A stretch of DNA of 55,192 nucleotides, from assembly GCA_003611745.1 (NCBI GenBank), contig RAYF01000045.1, positions 1 to 55,192 on the forward strand. Direction: 5' to 3'. The notes under the pieces are model-generated. The model ran no database searches, was not told the DNA's origin, and worked only from the letters and a program-made list of their open reading frames with translations. Positions 41,999 to 51,400 of the stretch are shown one piece after another. Position numbers and translations under genes: made by a program. Origin of the DNA: a bacterium D16-36. GTDB taxonomy: Bacteria; Bacillota; Clostridia; Lachnospirales; Lachnospiraceae. Numbering within the stretch: position 1 is the first letter of the stretch; the number at the start of each line of letters is the position of its first letter.

Positions 41999-43402
41999 TT
42001 AATTCCCCCTCTGGGTCAGCAGCTTTGCCTCTCCGCTTCCCCGCATCTCAATTAATGGTGCTCCATTTTTCTCCACATAATCCTTCGTAATCGTTACCCT
42101 GCCAATTAAATCATCCTTAGGAATCTCATACATAATATCCAGCATAAATTCTTCTATAATAGCACGCAAAGCCCTTGCCCCCGTCTTCTTTTCCACGGCT
42201 TTCTTTGCGATAACAGAAATCGCTTCCTCGTCAAAACGAAGATCCACCTCATCTAATGCCAAAAGCTTTTGGTACTGCTTGAGAATAGCATTTTTAGGCT
42301 GCACCATAACTTTGGCAAGCATCTCTTCTGTCATTGCCTGCAGGGCAAACACCACCGGAAGACGGCCAAGAAACTCAGGAATCATGCCAAATTCCCGCAA
42401 ATCTTCCGTCACTACTTTCTGCAAAATATTTTCGTCCTTGTCAAATTCATCCCCTAACTGCGCCATAAAACCTATGGAGGACTGTTTGGTAAGACGTTTT
42501 TTTATAATTTTCTCAAGCTCCGGAAATGCCCCGCCGCAGATAAATAAAATATTTCTGGTGTTTACCGTAGTCATCGGCACCATGGCATTCTTGCTGCTGG
42601 CCCCTACCGGCACTTCCACATCACTGCCCTCCAAAAGCTTTAACATTCCCTGCTGCACCGACTCTCCACTGACATCCCTGCTGTTCGTATTTCTTTTTTT
42701 AGCTATCTTATCTATCTCATCAATAAAAATAATGCCATGCTCTGCCTTTTCTACATCATTATCTGCCGCAGCCAAAAGCTTGGAAAGGACACTTTCCACG
42801 TCATCCCCAATATATCCCGCTTCCGTAAGCGAAGTTGCATCTGTAATTGCCAGCGGAACCTGAAGAATCTTTGCAAGTGTTTTTACCAGATATGTCTTTC
42901 CTGAGCCTGTCGGCCCGACCATCAGCATATTAGATTTCTCAATCTCAATACCATCTTCACTTTCTGAATCCGTCAAAACTCGTTTGTAGTGGTTGTAAAC
43001 TGCTACTGACATTACTTTTTTGGCAAAATCCTGCCCCACAACATACTCGTCAAGAGTCCCTTTTATCACGTGAGGGGCAGGAAGATGCTGAATATCAAAA
43101 ATTCCCTGCTGCGGCTGTTCTTTCCCGCTATGGCTTTTTTCTGTTTTTTTCTTAAGCTTCTGCCGTTTCGGCACCTCCTGCTGCGGCTGACCCATATTAA
43201 ACATATCCATATACGGCATCCCGCCGAAAGGCCCACCCATCTTATCCATAGAATCAAATGTCTTCTGCATACAGTCTTTGCAGATACATATATTATTTGG
43301 AATATGAATCATTTTGCCGGCTGTGCTTTCCGGCCGCCTGCATATATAGCAGACATCCTCATATTCTGAATCATTATTTCTGTTTTTAGTATTATCTGAC
43401 AT
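41999..43402 (-). CDS. clpX: ClpX, AAA+ unfoldase of the ClpXP protease
   Basis: 467 aa. N-terminal zinc-binding domain with CYICRRPES and ICICKDCMQ, an extended Gln/Lys-rich linker (about 55-105), then the AAA+ core: Walker A MVGPTGSGKTYLVKTLAK, Walker B IIFIDEIDKIAKK, sensor region, and SSIGF, the loop that docks on ClpP. The linker makes it longer than standard ClpX (about 420 aa). It sits alone between the split protease and tRNA-Arg. Confidence 0.93.
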   Translation of the reverse strand: MSDNTKNRNNDSEYEDVCYICRRPESTAGKMIHIPNNICICKDCMQKTFDSMDKMGGPFGGMPYMDMFNMGQPQQEVPKRQKLKKKTEKSHSGKEQPQQGIFDIQHLPAPHVIKGTLDEYVVGQDFAKKVMSVAVYNHYKRVLTDSESEDGIEIEKSNMLMVGPTGSGKTYLVKTLAKILQVPLAITDATSLTEAGYIGDDVESVLSKLLAAADNDVEKAEHGIIFIDEIDKIAKKRNTNSRDVSGESVQQGMLKLLEGSDVEVPVGASSKNAMVPMTTVNTRNILFICGGAFPELEKIIKKRLTKQSSIGFMAQLGDEFDKDENILQKVVTEDLREFGMIPEFLGRLPVVFALQAMTEEMLAKVMVQPKNAILKQYQKLLALDEVDLRFDEEAISVIAKKAVEKKTGARALRAIIEEFMLDIMYEIPKDDLIGRVTITKDYVEKNGAPLIEMRGSGEAKLLTQRGN

Positions 43403-43624
43403 CTTTCCCCCATTTCTGCACTACTCTCGCTTTAATATTCAGTTCTGCACACACAGCAGGCCAGCATACAACTTGCCGCAAGATTGATTTAAAGCGAAGT
43501 ACACCTATTATTCTGCTCCCATGCCACGCTTTAGGTTTTACACTACCTACTCTAACAGAAAATAATCTATTAGAAAAGGGTTAGATAAAATTTTTATAAT
43601 TTTTTCAGTTTTTTCTTTTTTATC

Positions 43625-43653
43625 TTGACGCTCCATGTCAGTTATGCTAAAAT
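43625..43653 (+). promoter_or_regulatory. Promoter of tRNA-Arg
   Basis: TTGACG (43625-43630), 17-bp spacer, TAAAAT (43648-43653), 35 bp before the tRNA. Confidence 0.75.
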
Positions 43654-43688
43654 GCGTATTGGTAGCAGGAAATTTGACCTGCCTAGTT

Positions 43689-43762
43689 GTCGCTATAGCT
43701 CAGCTGGATAGAGCGACCGCCTCCTAAGCGGTAGGCCGGAGGTTCAAATCCTCTTAGCGACG
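43689..43762 (+). tRNA. tRNA-Arg (anticodon CCT)
   Basis: A complete cloverleaf: acceptor GTCGCTA/TAGCGAC, D stem GCTC/GAGC, anticodon stem ACCGC/GCGGT with loop CTCCTAA, T stem GGAGG/CCTCT (one G-T pair) with TTCAAAT. The anticodon CCT reads AGG. CCA is not encoded. Its 3' half is duplicated at 47022-47062, so it is the attachment site of the island that follows. Confidence 0.95.
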
Positions 43763-43770
43763 CTGAAAAC

Positions 43771-43808
43771 AACGCCGAAAACATTGATTTTTCAAGGTTT
43801 TCGGCGTT
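43771..43808 (+). terminator. Terminator-like hairpin after tRNA-Arg
   Basis: AACGCCGAAAAC pairs perfectly with GTTTTCGGCGTT across a 14-nt loop. A mutated copy follows the tRNA fragment near 47069-47109. Confidence 0.75.
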
Positions 43809-43971
43809 TCTCATTTTCCGAATAAATTTGAAATCGGAGCAAAAATCCTGTTAATTGAAAATGCAAAAGTTACTCGTTCAAAGAGCTTTTTTCTGGTGTT
43901 ACATAGTCCCGTACATTTGATGATAGTGACATCTGCTTATATAATGAAAACAAAAAAGGACGGTGATATAT

Positions 43972-44169
43972 ATGAGAGAAAAGAAAAATCATTTGTATGT
44001 AGACAGTGGGGAACGGAGCATTTTATTACATAGCCTTGTGGAACTGAAAAATCAGCTCATACAGCAAGGCAGATATACAGACTGCGCCCGCGAACTTATT
44101 TTTAAGGTTATCCATGCACCTATAAAAAAATTAAGAGTAGGGCTTGTAGGGGGAAGTGATGTACGATAA
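43972..44169 (+). CDS. Small element protein, copy 1
   Basis: 65 aa, starting MREKKNHLYVDSGERSILLH with SLVELKNQLIQQGRYTDCAR. I recognise it only as a type common in firmicute conjugative elements; function unknown. ATG 43972 follows AAAGGACGG. It overlaps the next gene by 11 bp. Copy 2 at 47334 is one A shorter in the run near its end and stops earlier. Confidence 0.6.
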   Translation: MREKKNHLYVDSGERSILLHSLVELKNQLIQQGRYTDCARELIFKVIHAPIKKLRVGLVGGSDVR

Positions 44170-44494
44170 GGAATTTAAAGAACTGGTGAAGATAGCAGTA
44201 GAGAAATTAAAAGATGAATCTGTATTGAAACTGTTACAGGCTGATGCCAGTTATCAAAAAGACAGTAAGGATGAGGGATATGCGGAGGATGCCTTTAACC
44301 AGCTTGATTTGACGGAGGAACAAAGGGAAGTTTGTCAACATCTTATAGATTGCAGGGAAAAGCAGGATTTTGAATACGGTACTCATGCGTATATTGCAGG
44401 GCTGATGGATGCGTTTCATATTATGGCGGTATTGTTCCCAGAAAAATGGAATACAGAGAGAATAAGAGAAGCCATATCATGTAAGAGCAGATAA
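44159..44494 (+). CDS. Element protein of unknown function
   Basis: 111 aa, acidic and helical, beginning MYDKEFKELVKIAVEKLKDE and ending with EYGTHAYIAGLMDAFHIMAV. No family recognised. GGGGGAAGTG precedes ATG. A terminator follows at 44527. A truncated copy with a foreign C-terminus is at 47520. Confidence 0.6.
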   Translation: MYDKEFKELVKIAVEKLKDESVLKLLQADASYQKDSKDEGYAEDAFNQLDLTEEQREVCQHLIDCREKQDFEYGTHAYIAGLMDAFHIMAVLFPEKWNTERIREAISCKSR

Positions 44495-44526
44495 GGCGGA
44501 GAATAAAACAGAATAGATTTTTACAT

Positions 44527-44570
44527 AGCCGATTGGTATAGTTTTACGAAACAGCCAGTCGGCTTTTTTT
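44527..44570 (+). terminator. Terminator after the element gene pair
   Basis: AGCCGATTGG pairs with CCAGTCGGCT (one G-T pair) across an 18-nt loop, followed by seven T. Confidence 0.85.
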
Positions 44571-44640
44571 ATTGCCATGAATCCTTTACATAGCCACCTT
44601 GACAAAGTGGCTAAATCTATGCGAAAGGAGGACGCACCCT

Positions 44641-44715
44641 ATGTCAAATTGCAAAGTAATCGCTTTAACCAACCAGAAAGGCGGCGTTGGTTATGGCAAG
44701 TTAAATATTATGTAA
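44641..44715 (+). pseudogene. ParA N-terminal fragment
   Basis: MSNCKVIALTNQKGGVGYGK is the start of a ParA/Soj ATPase (canonical KGGVGKT with Lys-Thr altered), but the frame stops after 24 codons and unrelated sequence follows. The upstream hairpin AGCCACCTTG/CAAAGTGGCT and AAAGGAGG leader are retained. Confidence 0.75.
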
Positions 44716-44823
44716 AGTTTATATCCACAGTCCCCTTAAATACGGAAGTTCCCTCTTGATTTACTTTCCATAATTCCGAATGATTTATAGGTAAAATAAA
44801 TCATATACGGAGGTAACTACATT

Positions 44824-44889
44824 ATGGAAACACTTAATCTTCAGACTCTTGTGTCCGAAACAGGACAGGCTCTTATGGCGGCCGGTGCT
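44824..44889 (+). pseudogene. Tyrosine integrase N-terminal fragment
   Basis: After GGAGG: METLNLQTLVSETGQALMAA and GASDYY, resembling the SAM-like N-terminus of element integrases (usually continuing GYSExTIRxYR). Identity breaks near 44890, where a VirB4 fragment begins in another frame; the integrase frame stops at 44914-44916. Confidence 0.5.
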
Positions 44890-45133
44890 TCGGATTATTA
44901 TGCTTGTGGTGCTTGACAGCATTTTAAACCGCATTACCCAGAACAGGGCGAAAGGCAGGAACACGTTTATTTTCATTGACGAGATTTATCTGCTCTTTCA
45001 GCATGAATACTCGGCAAACTTCCTCTTTACCCTCTGGAAGCGTGTGCTTAAGTACGGGGCGTACTGCACGGGCATCACGCAGAACGTGGACGACCTCTTG
45101 CAGAGCCATACGGCGAGGACGATGCTTGCCAGT
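44890..45133 (+). pseudogene. VirB4-like conjugation ATPase fragment
   Basis: IMLVVLDSILNRITQNRAKG, then NTFIFIDEIYLLFQHEYSAN (Walker B) and KYGAYCTGITQNVDDLLQSH are from the C-terminal half of a VirB4/TraE-type ATPase. Both ends are missing. It lies between the N- and C-terminal scraps of an integrase. Confidence 0.8.
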
Positions 45134-45551
45134 CGTCTTTCACAGCTTCCACCATTCAAGCATCACTTATAAGCTGAAGCTCAATGGCGGCGACATGAAA
45201 TCCGTGCATGGCGATTCTGGAAATGCACAGGTCAAGATGGTAGCAGATAACAAGGAATTTAAAAAGCTACTTAATAAGTTACAAAGTGTTTCGGAGGTTG
45301 AAAGCAGAAAAGAAAAAGACATCTATACAGCGTTTAATAAAGCATGGGACTTTTATAGTTTTTGGAAAAAGCAGGACTTGAAAGAGTATCATGAGAACGA
45401 TATAGCCAAATATAAGAAAATTTATGAAAATAATTTTTCTTACCTAAAAGTATTGTCTGAAATAAACTATACGAAAAATAATCAGAGACTTATGATACTT
45501 ACCATTATCATTTCGATTGCAGCGATATTCATTAGTATTTTGACTGCTTAA
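45134..45551 (+). pseudogene. Integrase C-terminal fragment fused to a coiled-coil/TM tail
   Basis: HSFHHSSITYKLKLNGGDMK, then SVHGDSGNAQVKMVAD is the end of a tyrosine recombinase, with the catalytic Arg (HxxRH) changed to His and the GHA His changed to Asn. From about 45240 it continues as an unrelated helical sequence (NKEFKKLLNKLQSVSEVESR and on) with one C-terminal TM (LMILTIIISIAAIFISILT). Whether the tail is expressed, perhaps from ATG 45195, is unclear. Confidence 0.65.
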
Positions 45552-45632
45552 AAATACAGGAGAGATGAGATTATAGCTATTCCCAGAGAAAAATGTATGA
45601 TATACTGTAAAAACAAACAACAAGCGTACATA

Positions 45633-45753
45633 AAACTTGGTATTCCGATTTGGAATTTCAAGTTTAGGGATATACGAAGCAGCAGAACTTGAAGTCGCAA
45701 ATTGTGATTTCAAGTTACTCATAGTTTTGAGGTTTCAATCTGGCATTTCAAAA
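45633..45753 (+). promoter_or_regulatory. Two to three palindromic operator-like sites upstream of ORF6N gene
   Basis: Site A 45633-45665 has arms AAACTTG..ATTCC and GGAAT..CAAGTTT. Site B 45686-45716 has arms AACTTGAAGTCGCAA and TTGTGATTTCAAGTT, which pair but for two positions. A weaker third (TTTTGA/TCAAAA, 45724-45752) lies next to the start codon. Site B shares its core with the palindromes inside and after the gene. Confidence 0.6.
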
Positions 45754-45770
45754 TAGAAAGGGCGATAAAG

Positions 45771-46735
45771 ATGGCTGATACAGAACAAACAGCTCTGACA
45801 AAGGCAAATAATGATACCCAAGAAATAAGTATTGAATCAGCAGAGTCTGATATAAAAAGCATGATATATGTTATCCGCAACCAGCAGGTTATGATAGACA
45901 GCGATTTAGCGATGTTGTATCAAGTAGAAACAAAGCGATTAAATGAAGCGGCAAAACGTAATATCTCAAGATTTCCAGAAAGATTCCGATTCCAACTGAC
46001 GAAAGAGGAATATGAAATCTTGAAGTCGCAAATTGCGACTTCAAGTTCGGAGGATGATAATGGATATGGCGGGCGTAGGAAACTGCCATTTGTTTTTACA
46101 GAACAAGGAATTGCAATGCTTTCTGCTGTTTTGCGTAGTGATGTTGCTATCCGAGTAAGCATTGGGATTATGGACACTTTTGTGGAGATGCGGAAGTATA
46201 TGGCAAATACCTCTTTGCTGTATGAGCGGTTAAATGCAATGGAGGTTCGCCAGATAAATTATCAAGCGGAAACAGATGAGCGTTTTGAGAGAGTTTTTGA
46301 GTACATATCCGAACATGAGGAATCTAGCCAAAAGGTATTTTTGATGGACAGATTTATGATGCGTTCAGTCTGATAGTAAGTCTGATTCAAAAAGCAGAGA
46401 AAGAAATCACTCTGATAGACGGATATGTGGATGTTGGGACATTGAATCTGCTTTCAAAGAAAAAGTCTGATGTTGCAGTTACAATTTATACGCAGAAACA
46501 GACGAAGCTGACGAAAGCTGATGTTAAGAATTTCAATGCACAGTATCCGACATTGAAAATAAAATATACCAAAGTATTCCATGACAGGTTTTTGATTCTT
46601 GACCGAACGACAGCCTATCATGTAGGGGCGTCTTTGAAAGATGCAGGAAAAAAGTGTTTTGGAATCAATTTAATTCAAGATGCAGGCATCATCAAAGACA
46701 TCCTGCAAAGGTTGGAACTGGAAACGGAGAAATAA
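45771..46735 (+). pseudogene. ORF6N-domain protein, frameshifted
   Basis: N-terminal ORF6N DNA-binding domain: IYVIRNQQVMIDSDLAMLYQ, ETKRLNEAAKRNISRFPERF and GGRRKLPFVFTEQGIAMLSA. The frame runs to a stop at 46373; losing one T in the run at 46338-46342 explains it, because the next frame continues FFDGQIYDAFSLIVSLIQKA, then KVFHDRFLILDRTTAYHVG, the usual C-terminal half. The intact protein would be about 320 aa. ORF6N proteins are phage/element antirepressor-type regulators. A truncated 200-aa protein keeping the DNA-binding domain could still be made. Confidence 0.85.
46019..46045. repeat. 27-bp perfect palindrome inside the ORF6N gene
   Basis: Arms CTTGAAGTCGCAA and TTGCGACTTCAAG around one central A, within codons for LKSQIATSS. 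The same core is in the upstream site B and in downstream sites at 46743-46769 and 53981-54003. Confidence 0.85.
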
Positions 46736-46880
46736 GAAGTTCTTTGAGGTCACAATTTGCGACCTCAAACAAAACTACAAACAGCTTAATGTATTCTGGG
46801 GTTAATTGTGAAATGCAGGTATTAATCGAGAAAGGTTTTACAGTGTAACATTTCCCTAAATTCAAGCCCCTTGCTAATCA
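46733..46880. repeat. Tail direct repeat, copy 1 (with palindrome)
   Basis: Begins ATAAGAAGTTCTTTGAGGTC and ends CCCCTTGCTAATCA. It contains the palindrome with arms TTTGAGGTC and GACCTCAAA (46743-46769). Copy 2 is at 53969-54114. Confidence 0.85.
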
Positions 46881-47333
46881 CTTGCTAAAAGGAGCATCTA
46901 AAACGTCTTAAAATCAGCAGTCACACGGAGGTACGAGATAACATTTTGAATCCGTGACAAGCAAGGAAATAAAGGGATTAGATAACACTAAGAGGGAACT
47001 GCCTACTAGCAAATGGTTCTACTCCTAAGCGGCAGGCCGGAGATTCAAATCCTCTTAGCGACACTGAAAACATCGCCGAAAACATTGATTTTTCAAGGTT
47101 TTCGCTGTTTCTCATTTTCCAAATAAATTTGAAATCGCAGCAATGTCCGATTAGCAGGAGCTGTTTTTACTAATCAAAATGCCTTTCCTGCTAGTCGGAG
47201 CAAAAATCCTGCTAATTGAAAATGCAAAAGTTACTCGTTCAAAGAGCTTTTTTCTGGTGTTACATAGTCCCGTACATTTGATGATAGTGACGTCTGCTTA
47301 TATAATGAAAACAAAAAGGACGGAGATATATAT
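46736..47333. other. Non-coding junction of two accreted elements
   Basis: Holds the tail repeat, then about 140 bp with no assigned role, the duplicated tRNA 3' half (47022-47062) and the second copy of the attachment-proximal non-coding DNA. No gene is seen. Confidence 0.7.
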
Positions 47334-47657
47334 ATGAGAGAAAAGAAAAATCATTTGTATGCGGACAGTGGGGAACGGAGCATTTTGCTACATAGCCTTG
47401 TGGAACTGAAAAATCAGCTCATACAGCAAGGCAGATATACAGACTGCGCCCGCGAACTTATTTTTAAGGTTATCCATGCACCTATAAAAAATTAAAAGTA
47501 GAGTTTGTAGGGGGAAGTGATGTACGATAAGGAATTTAAAGAACTGGTGAAGATAGCAATAGAAAAATTAAAAGATGAATCTGTATTGAAACTGTTACAG
47601 GCTGATGCCAGTTATCAAAAAGACAGTAAGGATGAGGGATATGCGGAGGATGCCTTT
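47022..47657. repeat. Attachment-proximal direct repeat, copy 2, starting with tRNA-Arg 3' half
   Basis: 47022-47062 repeats the last 41 nt of tRNA-Arg with three changes, including loss of pairing in the T stem. The following DNA matches 43762-44296 with an extra segment of about 58 bp. It marks the joint between two tandem integrations. Confidence 0.85.
47334..47495 (+). CDS. Small element protein, copy 2 (shortened)
   Basis: 53 aa, MREKKNHLYADSGERSILLH onward, nearly identical to 43972 but ending IHAPIKN because the A run before the end is one base shorter. Function unknown. Confidence 0.5.
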   Translation: MREKKNHLYADSGERSILLHSLVELKNQLIQQGRYTDCARELIFKVIHAPIKN

Positions 47658-47720
47658 GCCCATAGCTTTGGTTTCAAGATGATGGGTAACGAATATGACT
47701 GGCAAAAAGAGCGAGAATAA
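47520..47720 (+). pseudogene. Truncated copy of the 44159 gene with foreign C-terminus
   Basis: The first 46 residues match copy 1 with one change. After GYAEDAF the sequence switches to AHSFGFKMMGNEYDWQKERE, of unknown origin, and stops 3 bp before the convergent TetR gene. It marks a recombination joint between the island core and the cargo. Confidence 0.6.
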
Positions 47721-47723
47721 AAA

Positions 47724-48296
47724 TTATTTGTCAATTGTACTTTTTAAAACAGCAACGGAAGTATAGTAAATCAATTTTGAAATTTCCATCGGGGATTCTT
47801 TCATTTCACTATTTATCCAGTTTTGGACAACACTGATGCATCCGGAAATCAGATATTGAAAACGATAATCCGACGTGTCATCTTCCTTGATGTTCAATGA
47901 TTTTGCCGTGTTGCGCAGAAATTCTATGGTTTCCTGTATCATATCGGATGGGAAACTATCATCCACACTGTTATTTAAGAGCAGTTTATAGATTTCACAA
48001 TTGTTCTGCATATGGCAGAGCAGGCGGTATAGTGGTGCAATTTGGAAAGCCTCTTCACCAATTGCAATTTCCTGCATGCATTGTTTACTTCTTTGTAATG
48101 TTTCCTGTTCCAATTCAGTCAGGACATCTCTTACATTATTATAATATTTGTAAAATGTGGAACGGTTTAATTCAGCAGCCTCGCAAAGTTCCGTAACGGA
48201 AATCTGGTAAATCGTTTTTTTCTGGAGCAGGGCAATCAGCCCATCTTTAAACAGCATTTTTGTCAGGCGTGTTCGTTGGTTTTCTTTTTTATTCAT
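47724..48296 (-). CDS. TetR-family repressor, divergent from MMPL transporter
   Basis: About 190 aa. N-terminal HTH: LLQKKTIYQISVTELCEAAE and LNRSTFYKYYNNVRDVLTEL. ATG 48296 has AAGGAGG upstream; the frame is open to 48356. The C-terminal ligand domain is typical in length. It is divergent from the MMPL gene and probably represses it from the inverted repeats in the shared 187-bp intergenic region. Confidence 0.88.
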   Translation of the reverse strand: MNKKENQRTRLTKMLFKDGLIALLQKKTIYQISVTELCEAAELNRSTFYKYYNNVRDVLTELEQETLQRSKQCMQEIAIGEEAFQIAPLYRLLCHMQNNCEIYKLLLNNSVDDSFPSDMIQETIEFLRNTAKSLNIKEDDTSDYRFQYLISGCISVVQNWINSEMKESPMEISKLIYYTSVAVLKSTIDK

Positions 48297-48398
48297 CTTA
48301 CTTCCTCCTTGCCATGTCATATACAAAATTGTAGTCTTCTTTATTTTCTGCAACAAAACAGGATAAAATTGTTGATTTCAAATCGTTATATTAAAAAC

Positions 48399-48433
48399 TG
48401 TTGATTGTAAAAACAACATACTGTCGCTATAAT
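48399..48433 (+). promoter_or_regulatory. MMPL promoter with overlapping operator candidate
   Basis: TTGTAA (48405-48410), 17-bp spacer, TATAAT (48428-48433). An inverted repeat TGTTG (48399-48403) / CAACA (48414-48418) covers the -35. TGTTGATT is also found about 30 bp upstream as a direct repeat (48371-48377 region), suggesting two TetR sites. Confidence 0.6.
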
Positions 48434-48483
48434 GACATTATATTTTATCTTGAAATATTTGTCAAAAGGTAAGGAGACGGATT

Positions 48484-51400
48484 ATGAAAAAACTTGCAGA
48501 CTGGATTGTGGATAAAAAAGGACTTATTTTTCTCTTTGTGGCAATACTTACTGTTGTTGCTGTACTTGGGATTTTTAAGACCAATATCAACTATGATATG
48601 TCAAAGTACCTGCCATCCGATTCTTCCGTTAAAAAGGGAATGGAACTGATGGCAGAAGAATATGGCGATATGTCAGCGATAACAGTCATGTTTGACGATT
48701 TGTCGGAAAAGGAGCAGACAGAGCGGAAAACGGAACTGGAAAGTTTGGAACATGTGAAAAATGTAATCTATTTGCAGGATGATGAGACATACCAGAAAAA
48801 GAATCATTCTAAATATATGATTAATGTGTCTGCGAATACATATTCGGAAGAAGCAAGAAAAGTACTGCAGAGTATCAAGGATACCTATGGTGACTCGGCA
48901 TATTTGTGTGGTGCTGTTGTTGACAATGATATGATGGTAAACACATTGTTGGAAGAAATACCGGTTATTGCAGTAATTGCTGTTGTCATTATTTTTGCAA
49001 TCTTGTTCTTGCTTTGTAATTCGTGGGTGGAACCGTTTTTATATATGTGTTGTATTGGTATTGCAATCATACTGAATATGGGAAGTAACGTGTTTCTTCC
49101 TTCCGTGTCTTTTATGACTTTTGCGGTAGGGGCATTGCTGCAAATGGGATTATCTATGGATTATTCCATTATGCTGATGAACCGCTATAATCAGGAAAAA
49201 AAGAAGCAGGCAGACTCTGTGCTATCTATGAAAAAGGCTTTGACTAATGCGTTTAGCGCTATTACCAGCAGCTCTGTGACAACGATCGTAGGGCTTTTAG
49301 TTTTGCTGTTTATGAGTTTTAAGATTGGACAGGATATGGGGATTGTGCTGGCAAAGGGGGTATTTATCAGCCTTCTCTGTATCTTTACTGTCCTGCCGGG
49401 ACTGGTAGTAGTCTTTGATAAGGCAATGGCAAAGACGCATAAAAAATCATTGGAATTTAATATGAAACCGCTGATGCGTTTTGCGGGGAAAATCCGTTTT
49501 GTGTCGGTGCCATTGATTATACTCGTAACAATAGCAGCGGTATTTTTAAAAAACGGCATGGAAATTATTTATGTTAAAACCTTTGACAATCCGGATCAGA
49601 CGAAAATTGAGGAAGCCTTTGGGATGGATAACCAGACGGTATTATTGTATGACAGGAAAGAAAATCCGGAACATATTGCGGAGTATATTGATTGGCTGGA
49701 GGAGAGGGAAGATGTCAATTCGGTACAGGATTATTCTAATACGATTGGGAAATCCTATACATATCAGGAATTGACAGAAGACATGGATATATCCTTGGAA
49801 CAGGCAAAAATGTTGTATCAGATGTACAAGGATAACCAAAATTCATCAGATTATAAGAAGATTACCATGTATCATCTGATCTGCTATATGGATAGGAATG
49901 TTGCAGGAAATCCGGCTTATGCGGAATTTATGGATAAAGATCAGATCGAACAGATCCATGATGCCAGAAAAGAACTGGAAGATGGCAAAGATAAAATGAA
50001 AGATGGCAGGAAAGAGTTAAAAGATGCCGGAAAAGAACTGGAAGATGGAGAAGAAGAACTGTCTGATGGGGAAAAAAAGATTGCAGATGGGAAAAAAGAG
50101 ATTGCGAAAAATGAGAAAAAACTCAAGGACAGCGAGAGGACAATAACAAAAAATGAGAAAAAACTGGCAGATAGTGAAAAGCTTATTAGAAAAAATGAAA
50201 AAAAATTGAAAAAAAGCGAGAAAAAACTTGCAGCAGGGGAAAAGCAGATTGCAAAGGCAGAAAAGGAAATGGCAGCCAATGAGAAAAAATTGGCGGAGGG
50301 AGAGAAAAAGTTAAGAGAAGCAGAAGAACAGATGCAGCTTGCCGGAATGACGGAGGAGATGATTGCAGCGCAGCTTGGCAGCCAGAAAGCAGAACTCCAA
50401 ACCGCAAGGCAGCAGTTGGAGGCAGGGAAGAAGCAGCTGCAGAAGGAAAAGGCAAAACTGGTAAAAGCCAGAAAACAGTTGGAGGGAGGGAAGAAAAAGC
50501 TGGCAAAAGGCAGAAAACAGTTAGAGGCAGGAAAGAAAAAGCTGGCGAAAGGCAGGAAACAACTGGAGAATGGCAAGAAAGAGCTGGGAAAGGCAAAAAA
50601 ACAGTTAGAAGATGCAGAAGAAGAAATAAAAGATGGTAAAGAGGAACTGAAAGATGGCCGGAAAAAGTATAACGATGGAAAAAAAGAACTCAATGACAGC
50701 TTGAAAATTTATAAAACCCCGATGACAGCAGAGGAACTGGCAGATGAGATGGATGAAAATGTGGACGATGTCAGGGATATGCTGAAAATACGCAGGATGT
50801 CTATGCTGGATGTGGAACAGGATACGATGACTCTGGAAGAGTTCCTTACATTTATTACAGATGAAATTTTGCCGAATAAAACATATTCTGCCGCTATTGA
50901 TGAGGATATGCGTTCGGAAATTGAAGATGGGGAAACGCAGATTCGGGAAAACCGTGAACTAATGCTCGGCAAAAAATATAACCGCATGATTATATCCACA
51001 AAGTATCCATCTGAGGGGAATTCCACTTTTGCCTGCATGGGAGAACTTCAGAAAAAGGCGAAAGGATTTGACAAGAGGGCATATTTTGTTGGAGATTCTG
51101 CTATGGGGTATGAGATGGATGAGGGATTTACGGATGAGCTGAATTTTGTGACGCTTCTGACGATAATTGCAATTCTGCTTGTTGTGTTGGTTACATTTCG
51201 CTCTTTTGTCAGTTCTGCTGCATTAGTGGCGATTATTCAGGCGGCAGTATTTATTACAACGGCTATTGTAACCCTGCAAGGTTACAGCACCAATTATGTT
51301 GCCCTGATTTTGGTGCAGTGTATTTTGATGGGTGCAACGATTGACTATGGAATTCTTTTATTTGATAATTACAGGGAAATGCGGATAAAGCTGGACAAAG

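Larger units (their letters stand above)
43721..44296. repeat. Attachment-proximal direct repeat, copy 1
   Basis: Includes the tRNA 3' half, the hairpin, about 150 bp of non-coding DNA and the starts of two small genes. It matches 47022-47657 closely; copy 2 has an extra segment of about 58 bp and scattered changes. Confidence 0.85.

Noticed and set aside
44577-44759. 60-codon frame over the parA leader
   Set aside because: The real signal is the out-of-phase ParA start at 44641; this frame is a shadow.
49941-50693. Long Ser/Phe-rich open frame on the minus strand
   Set aside because: It is the antisense of the Lys/Glu coiled coil in the MMPL gene; low complexity and no ribosome site.
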